Part shown: piece after piece, positions 60,078 to 64,000 of the stretch
How the letters are laid out: each line of letters begins with the position of its first letter
Position numbering within the stretch: the first letter of the stretch is position 1
Assembly (NCBI GenBank): GCA_002699585.1
Contig: PABP01000033.1
Location: forward strand, 16,919-80,918
DNA from: Anaerolineaceae bacterium
GTDB lineage: Bacteria; Chloroflexota; Anaerolineae; Aggregatilineales; Phototrophicaceae
Direction of reading: 5' to 3'
Length of the DNA: 64,000 nt
Position numbers and translations under genes: made by a program
Notes under the pieces: generated by a model
What the model saw: only the letters and a program-made list of their open reading frames with translations
Database searches by the model: none
What the model was told of the DNA's origin: nothing

Positions 60078-60123
60078 CATCTTACTTGATGCCAACCTGA
60101 AGCGAGTCTGAAATCGGGGTGAA

Positions 60124-60948
60124 TTAGCTTTCAGTGGGTAGTTGGCCCTGAGCGATGGGTTGGTCGCAGTGTGGGCAGGCATTTTCGTCCTCAGGCACTA
60201 CGCGGTTGCAATGCCTGCAAAATTGGACATGCCCCGGTTGCAGATCATGGGTGACGGTAATGCGCTCATCAAAGACGAAGCAGTCGCCTTCCCAGAGAGA
60301 TTGGTCCTGGGGCACTTGTTCGAGGTAGCTCAGGATGCCGCCTTGCAGGTGATAAACTTCGTTGAAGCCCTCTTTAAGCAGCAAAGATGTCGCCTTTTCA
60401 CAGCGGATGCCGCCTGTGCAGAACATGGCGATTTTCTTGTCTTTGTGGTCTGCTAGTTGTTGGTGTACATAGGCCGGGAACTCACCGAAGCTATCGGTTA
60501 GCGGGTCAGTGGCGCCCTTAAATGTGCCGACTTCGTACTCGTAGCTGTTGCGCGTATCAATCAGGATGACATCCGGGTCGGCAATCAGATCGTTCCACTT
60601 TTGCGGGTCGACATAGGTGCCGACGCGCTCATTAGGATCGACTTTCTCACCAAGGGTGACGATCTCGCGTTTGAGGCGTACCTTCATCTTGCGGAAAGGT
60701 TGGCTATCGGCGGTGCTTTCCTTGTGGGGCATGTCTGCCAAGCGTTCGTCCTGGCGAATGTAAGCTAGTACAGCATCCATGTCCTGGCGACTGCCAGCAA
60801 TCGTCCCGTTGATGCCCTCGGCTGCCAGCAAAATGGTGCCGCGCATATTGTGGTCTTCGCAAAAGGCGCGTAACGGCTTTTGAATATCCCGGAAGTCCGG
60901 CAGGGGCGTAAATTTATAGAATGCAGCAATCACAACAGGAGCGCTCAT
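60124..60948 (-). CDS. trhO: tRNA uridine-34 hydroxylase TrhO (rhodanese-domain, YceA-like)
   Basis: Hydroxylates U34 in certain tRNAs. A 274-residue protein with the YceA/TrhO N-terminal domain (VIAAFYKFTPLPD, GTILLAAEGINGTIAG), a rhodanese domain with VILIDTRNSYEYEVGTFKGA and the catalytic Cys loop MFCTGGIRCEKA, then a C-terminal zinc-ribbon-like CRHCNRVVPEDENACPHC. Sequence fits the family along its length. The start ATG has AAGG 9 bases upstream. Confidence 0.94.
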   Translation of the reverse strand: MSAPVVIAAFYKFTPLPDFRDIQKPLRAFCEDHNMRGTILLAAEGINGTIAGSRQDMDAVLAYIRQDERLADMPHKESTADSQPFRKMKVRLKREIVTLGEKVDPNERVGTYVDPQKWNDLIADPDVILIDTRNSYEYEVGTFKGATDPLTDSFGEFPAYVHQQLADHKDKKIAMFCTGGIRCEKATSLLLKEGFNEVYHLQGGILSYLEQVPQDQSLWEGDCFVFDERITVTHDLQPGHVQFCRHCNRVVPEDENACPHCDQPIAQGQLPTES

Positions 60949-61074
60949 GGATATGACCTTACTTTCGGTGATGTTCTGGCCTAAGAAACGGCGTCAGTAT
61001 GTCTTTCAATCGTCCTATTAGTATAAAACATGGGCGGGACATCGGTCGAGGCAGGATGTGGCGACGGATTTTCA

Positions 61075-61103
61075 TTGCATCGCGCTTCAGGCTGTGCTAG
61101 CAT
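61075..61103 (+). promoter_or_regulatory. Promoter of metK
   Basis: TTGCAT (61075-61080), 17 bases, TAGCAT (61098-61103) with an upstream TG (extended -10). Transcription would begin near 61110, just before the riboswitch. A TTGACT-AAAA-AGTCAA inverted repeat (61111-61126) lies at the predicted transcript start. Confidence 0.55.
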
Positions 61104-61149
61104 GATGGCATTGACTAAAAAGTCAAATAACGAATGGTGCTTTTTTGCA

Positions 61150-61301
61150 CTCATCCTGAGTGGGCGAGAGATCGGCTCTTAGACCCCACGGCAACCCCCG
61201 GAGCGCCGGGAAGGTGCCAATTCCGACAGCGTGTGAAACGCTGGCAGATGAGGACGGTGATATGTTGAGATTCACGCCTGCTGCCAGCATGGCGTTTTTT
61301 T
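61150..61301 (+). promoter_or_regulatory. SAM-I (S-box) riboswitch with terminator, upstream of metK
   Basis: Aptamer 61150-61252: P1 is CTCATC with GATGAG (61247-61252); conserved S-box blocks are GAGAGATCGGCTC, CCCCACGGCAACC and GGTGCCAATTCC, then a P4 hairpin closing to P1. Expression platform: a terminator hairpin CACGCC...GGCG followed by seven T's (61274-61301). The segment GCTGGCAG (61240-61247) is an exact complement of CTGCCAGC (61281-61288) inside the terminator, giving an anti-terminator. High SAM is therefore expected to stop transcription before metK. Confidence 0.95.
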
Positions 61302-61378
61302 ATTTCTGACGCTGACATGATCTCTTCCTGATGAGGTCATACTAGCGTTTGAACAGGCAAAAGAGGAAAGGAACACTC

Positions 61379-62590
61379 ATGCCTACGACATTTATGACAA
61401 GTCCGCGTTACTTCTTCACTTCGGAATCCGTGTCCGAAGGTCATCCCGACAAAATGTGTGATCAGATCAGCGATGCCATCTTGGATGCGATCCTCGAACA
61501 GGACCCGATGGCGCGTGTCGCTTGTGAAACGGCAACCACCACTGGCATGATTGTGGTCATGGGTGAAATCTCGACAACGGCGTATGTGGACATCGAAAAA
61601 ATCGTCCGTGAAACGATCCGTGATATTGGTTACACGCGCGCCAAATACGGCTTTGACGCTGATACCTGTGCTGTACTGGTTTCGATTAAGGAACAGTCAG
61701 CCGATATTGCCCAGGGTGTGGATACGGCCCTTGAAGCTCGTGAAGGCAGCATGACGGACGAAGAGATCGAAGCAATTGGCGCTGGCGACCAGGGTATGAT
61801 GATTGGTTTCGCCTGCAATGAAACGCCTGAACTCATGCCGTTGACAGCCTCCTTGTCGCACCAACTGGTTCGTCGTCTATCCCAGGCGCGCCGGACAGGT
61901 GAAATCAAATGGCTGCGCCCGGACTCCAAGAGCCAGGTCACAGTTGAATACAGCGAGGGTAAACCCGTTCGCGTCGATACGGTCGTTATCTCGACGCAGC
62001 ATTCACCGGATGTCTCGCAAGAGCAGATTCGTGAAGTGGTTATTGAAGATGTGATCAACAACGTTGTGCCGCAAGACCTCATCGACGACAAAACGCGCTT
62101 CTTCGTCAATCCGACGGGTCGCTTCGTCGTCGGTGGCCCCCTGGGTGACGCCGGCCTGACCGGGCGTAAGATCATCGTCGATACCTACGGCGGCGTGGCT
62201 CGTCATGGTGGCGGTGCGTTCTCCGGTAAGGATGGTACCAAAGTGGACCGCAGCGCGGCTTATATGGCGCGTTACATCGCCAAGAACGTGGTTGCCGCTG
62301 GTTTGGCAGATCGCTTTGAACTGCAATTGTCCTACGCGATTGGCGTCGCCCAGCCGACATCCCTGGCTGTAGAAACCTTTGGCACGGGCAAAATCAGCGA
62401 CGAGAAAATTGAAGAACTGATCCGCAAGCACTTCGATATGCGTCCGGCAGCCATCATCCGTGACCTGGAAATGCGCAAGCCGCAGTTCCGCCAGGTGGCC
62501 GCCTTTGGTCACTTTGGCCGTGATGACCTGAGCGTTCCGTGGGAACGCACCGACAAGGCTGACACCCTGCGCGAGGAAGCAGGCCTGTAG
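61379..62590 (+). CDS. metK: S-adenosylmethionine synthetase
   Basis: Makes SAM from methionine and ATP. A 403-residue protein with [21 protein letters not shown] at the start (the ATP/methionine loop), [48 protein letters not shown] and [19 protein letters not shown]. Length and motifs are typical. The start ATG at 61379 has AGGAAAGGA upstream; an in-frame TTG 10 codons earlier is less likely. It is controlled by the SAM-I riboswitch in its leader, giving end-product feedback. A terminator follows. Confidence 0.97.
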   Translation: MPTTFMTSPRYFFTSESVSEGHPDKMCDQISDAILDAILEQDPMARVACETATTTGMIVVMGEISTTAYVDIEKIVRETIRDIGYTRAKYGFDADTCAVLVSIKEQSADIAQGVDTALEAREGSMTDEEIEAIGAGDQGMMIGFACNETPELMPLTASLSHQLVRRLSQARRTGEIKWLRPDSKSQVTVEYSEGKPVRVDTVVISTQHSPDVSQEQIREVVIEDVINNVVPQDLIDDKTRFFVNPTGRFVVGGPLGDAGLTGRKIIVDTYGGVARHGGGAFSGKDGTKVDRSAAYMARYIAKNVVAAGLADRFELQLSYAIGVAQPTSLAVETFGTGKISDEKIEELIRKHFDMRPAAIIRDLEMRKPQFRQVAAFGHFGRDDLSVPWERTDKADTLREEAGL

Positions 62591-62615
62591 GCTGCTCTAT
62601 ATAGCAGAATTTGTG

Positions 62616-62646
62616 AAGGCACGGCGCTATCGCTGTGCCTTTTTTG
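62616..62646 (+). terminator. Intrinsic terminator after metK
   Basis: An 11-bp stem with one G-T pair (62616-62626 with 62631-62641), CTAT loop, followed by T's. Confidence 0.88.
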
Positions 62647-62767
62647 TTGCCTGATGGTGATTATCCGTATGCGATGCAACGGTTATAAAATCGTTTATAC
62701 ACGCGCATAATAAGCGTGGTGTATACTGCAAGTATTGTCTGCGACGTCCCGCCGGGAGGCCCTCACT

Positions 62768-63793
62768 ATGCTGCGTGCGTTTGGTAAATTTATCTGGCGA
62801 TTCATGATTATTTTCTCGTTTATCGTCAACATTGTGCTGGTCATTGTCCTGGTGGCCGCGGGCATTTTGCTATTCGACATTAAGAACAATATTGCGGAGC
62901 CGCTCTTAACGGGCTTGCATGCGACCTCACGCGGGCTGGCGGAGTCGACTATCGATTGGACGATCCCTGTGCGCGATAACATCCCTGTGCGGCTGAATAT
63001 TCCGTTGCAGCAGGATACGACAGTTGTGTTGACGGCTCCGGTCGCACTCAATGTGAACGCCAACATTGACCTGCCCGGTATCAATGCGTTTGGTGTTGCC
63101 GCCAATGTCCGGTTGACGCTGCCGCAGGGTCTGGAACTGCCCGTCGCGCTTGATCTGAACGTGCCAGTGGACGAAGATCTCGATGTGGCCCTTGATGTCC
63201 GCGCTGTTATTCCGTTAGGGGAAACCCAACTGCGCGACCCGATTGCCGCCCTGGAAAATACGGTAGGGCCGCTGTCAGCGCTGGTATGGGATTTACCGAG
63301 CGATTTTTATGATGCAGGCTATCGTTTGGGGGCTGCCATCCGTGGTGATAGCAGCGATCCGTCCTATGATGTGGATCTACTCAATGGTGAGCGTCCCGTC
63401 CGTGGTGACTTCAATGGTGACGGTCAGGAAGAAGTGGTTTACCAGCAGTATGATCCCTGGCCCGGTTTTTCGATCACGGCCGGTGTCAACTACGATATGC
63501 TCAATATTGCACCACCGCCAGGGCATATTCGCCTGGAAACGGGTATCGTCCCGCCGGGAGCATTACCGGGCCTCGATGAACAGTGGCGTCCCGAATACTA
63601 CGATGAGGGCACCAATCCGCTGATGCTCAACCAGCTTGCTCAGCAGCAATTGCAGGCAGAGGGTATCCCCGCCTATACCTATGATGGGTCGATGTCTGAT
63701 TACTATGAACAGGCACAGATGCACCCGCGTACTGAAAATCCTGATAGCGGTAGTGCAGATGGTGAACTGGGCATTGTGACGCCAGGGAACTGA
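62768..63793 (+). CDS. Membrane-anchored envelope protein of unknown function
   Basis: A 341-residue protein: basic N-terminus and one long membrane helix (about 12-38), then extracytoplasmic sequence. Residues about 75-175 are made of repeating hydrophobic-Asn/Asp beta segments (VALNVNANIDLPG, VALDLNVPVDEDLDV, VALDVRAVIPLGE) and look like beta-solenoid or repeat strands. DFNGDGQEE near 217-225 resembles a calcium-binding loop. The C-terminus is acidic and Gln-rich. I do not recognise a family. The start ATG at 62768 has GGGAGG 8 bases upstream. Next gene follows after 100 bases. Confidence 0.6.
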   Translation: MLRAFGKFIWRFMIIFSFIVNIVLVIVLVAAGILLFDIKNNIAEPLLTGLHATSRGLAESTIDWTIPVRDNIPVRLNIPLQQDTTVVLTAPVALNVNANIDLPGINAFGVAANVRLTLPQGLELPVALDLNVPVDEDLDVALDVRAVIPLGETQLRDPIAALENTVGPLSALVWDLPSDFYDAGYRLGAAIRGDSSDPSYDVDLLNGERPVRGDFNGDGQEEVVYQQYDPWPGFSITAGVNYDMLNIAPPPGHIRLETGIVPPGALPGLDEQWRPEYYDEGTNPLMLNQLAQQQLQAEGIPAYTYDGSMSDYYEQAQMHPRTENPDSGSADGELGIVTPGN

Positions 63794-63893
63794 AATCCAT
63801 AGTTGACTGTATTGAACTGTCAGCCACAATAAGCAGGGGATTTCCTGCGGGATGCCCCGCTTTCAGTCAAAAATCAGTTATGGAGCAAACTGC

Positions 63894-64000
63894 ATGGTGG
63901 AACAGCCGCGCATCTGCGATTACGAAGGGTCTGATTATCGGACGCGGTTCTGGGAAGGGCAGGGTCGCAGCTACGAGGATACGGTCGAACGACAGGTCTT
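63894..64000 (+). CDS. Probable SAM-dependent methyltransferase, 3'-truncated by window edge
   Basis: Only the first 35 codons are in the window; the frame is open to the end. The ATG has GGAG 8 bases upstream. The segment DYRTRFWEGQGRSYEDTVER resembles the N-terminus of a group of class I SAM methyltransferases found in Chloroflexota; the diagnostic SAM loop would lie beyond the window. Low-to-moderate confidence in the function, high in the coding start. Confidence 0.6.
   Translation, partial: MVEQPRICDYEGSDYRTRFWEGQGRSYEDTVERQV

Larger units (their letters stand above)
59757..60123. other. Intergenic region between trhO and folE with three inverted repeats
   Basis: 367 bases without a supported gene. 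It holds a CRP-like palindrome (59776-59791), a perfect 12-bp palindrome GGTTACGTAACC (59863-59874), and a 10-bp inverted repeat (60021-60030 with 60068-60077) around 37 bases. No tRNA or known small RNA is apparent. Confidence 0.6.

Overview
The window is 64 kb of bacterial chromosome, roughly half G+C, gene-dense and with no mobile element, CRISPR array, rRNA or tRNA that I could find. Gene content and style suggest an Anaerolineae-like member of the Chloroflexota: Pro/Thr-rich linkers in exported proteins, a long TrmB, RNase J, a transglutaminase-like membrane protein, dispersed glycosyltransferases and a SAM-I riboswitch in front of metK. The phylum is an inference from content, not from a marker-gene comparison.

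Layout. 1-7.8 kb: 3' part of an ABC ATPase, ComEA-like protein, a small GTPase-domain-only FtsZ relative coupled to a 2H phosphoesterase, TrmB, a GNAT, RNase P RNA (minus strand), a GT39-like membrane glycosyltransferase and a PhzF-family protein. 7.9-17.3 kb: transglutaminase-like membrane protein, RNase J with a long structured leader, a GT2/WecD/WecE block for a dTDP-amino sugar, and a GCS2-like ligase. 17.5-22.9 kb: isocitrate dehydrogenase interrupted by one in-frame TAA, a UbiA prenyltransferase, two paralogous small membrane proteins and an M20 hydrolase. 22.9-30 kb: arsM-arsR-arsC with two near-identical palindromic operators, an orphan TIR-membrane protein, modAB, a lone receiver domain and two envelope proteins. 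30-43.4 kb: phosphohexomutase, a glycerol-1-phosphate-dehydrogenase-like enzyme, formate-THF ligase, a histidine-phosphatase-like/ATP-grasp/GNAT group, RmlD, three further glycosyltransferases, RNase HII and a Wzz-like protein. 43.4-54.2 kb: cyclase-family hydrolase, large secreted pullulanase, LMW phosphatase, bactofilin, M20 hydrolase, and an RmlB-HAD-RmlA operon. 54.3-64 kb: CpsD-like kinase, SDR, flavin disulfide reductase, GT4, FolE, TrhO, riboswitch-controlled MetK, an anchored envelope protein and the start of a probable methyltransferase.

How it fits together. The dominant theme is envelope polysaccharide: nucleotide-sugar supply (RmlA, RmlB, RmlD, phosphohexomutase, WecE, WecD), glycosyltransferases (GT2, GT4, GT39), and chain-length/export control (Wzz-like protein, CpsD-like kinase, LMW phosphatase). 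RmlC is not in the window. A second theme is one-carbon and methyl metabolism (formate-THF ligase, MetK, FolE). The most notable oddities are the single nonsense codon in icd, the truncated FtsZ-like GTPase, a histidine phosphatase-like protein without its second catalytic histidine, the CpsD-like protein with a glycine-poor P-loop, and several structured leaders (rnj, fhs, metK, receiver gene).
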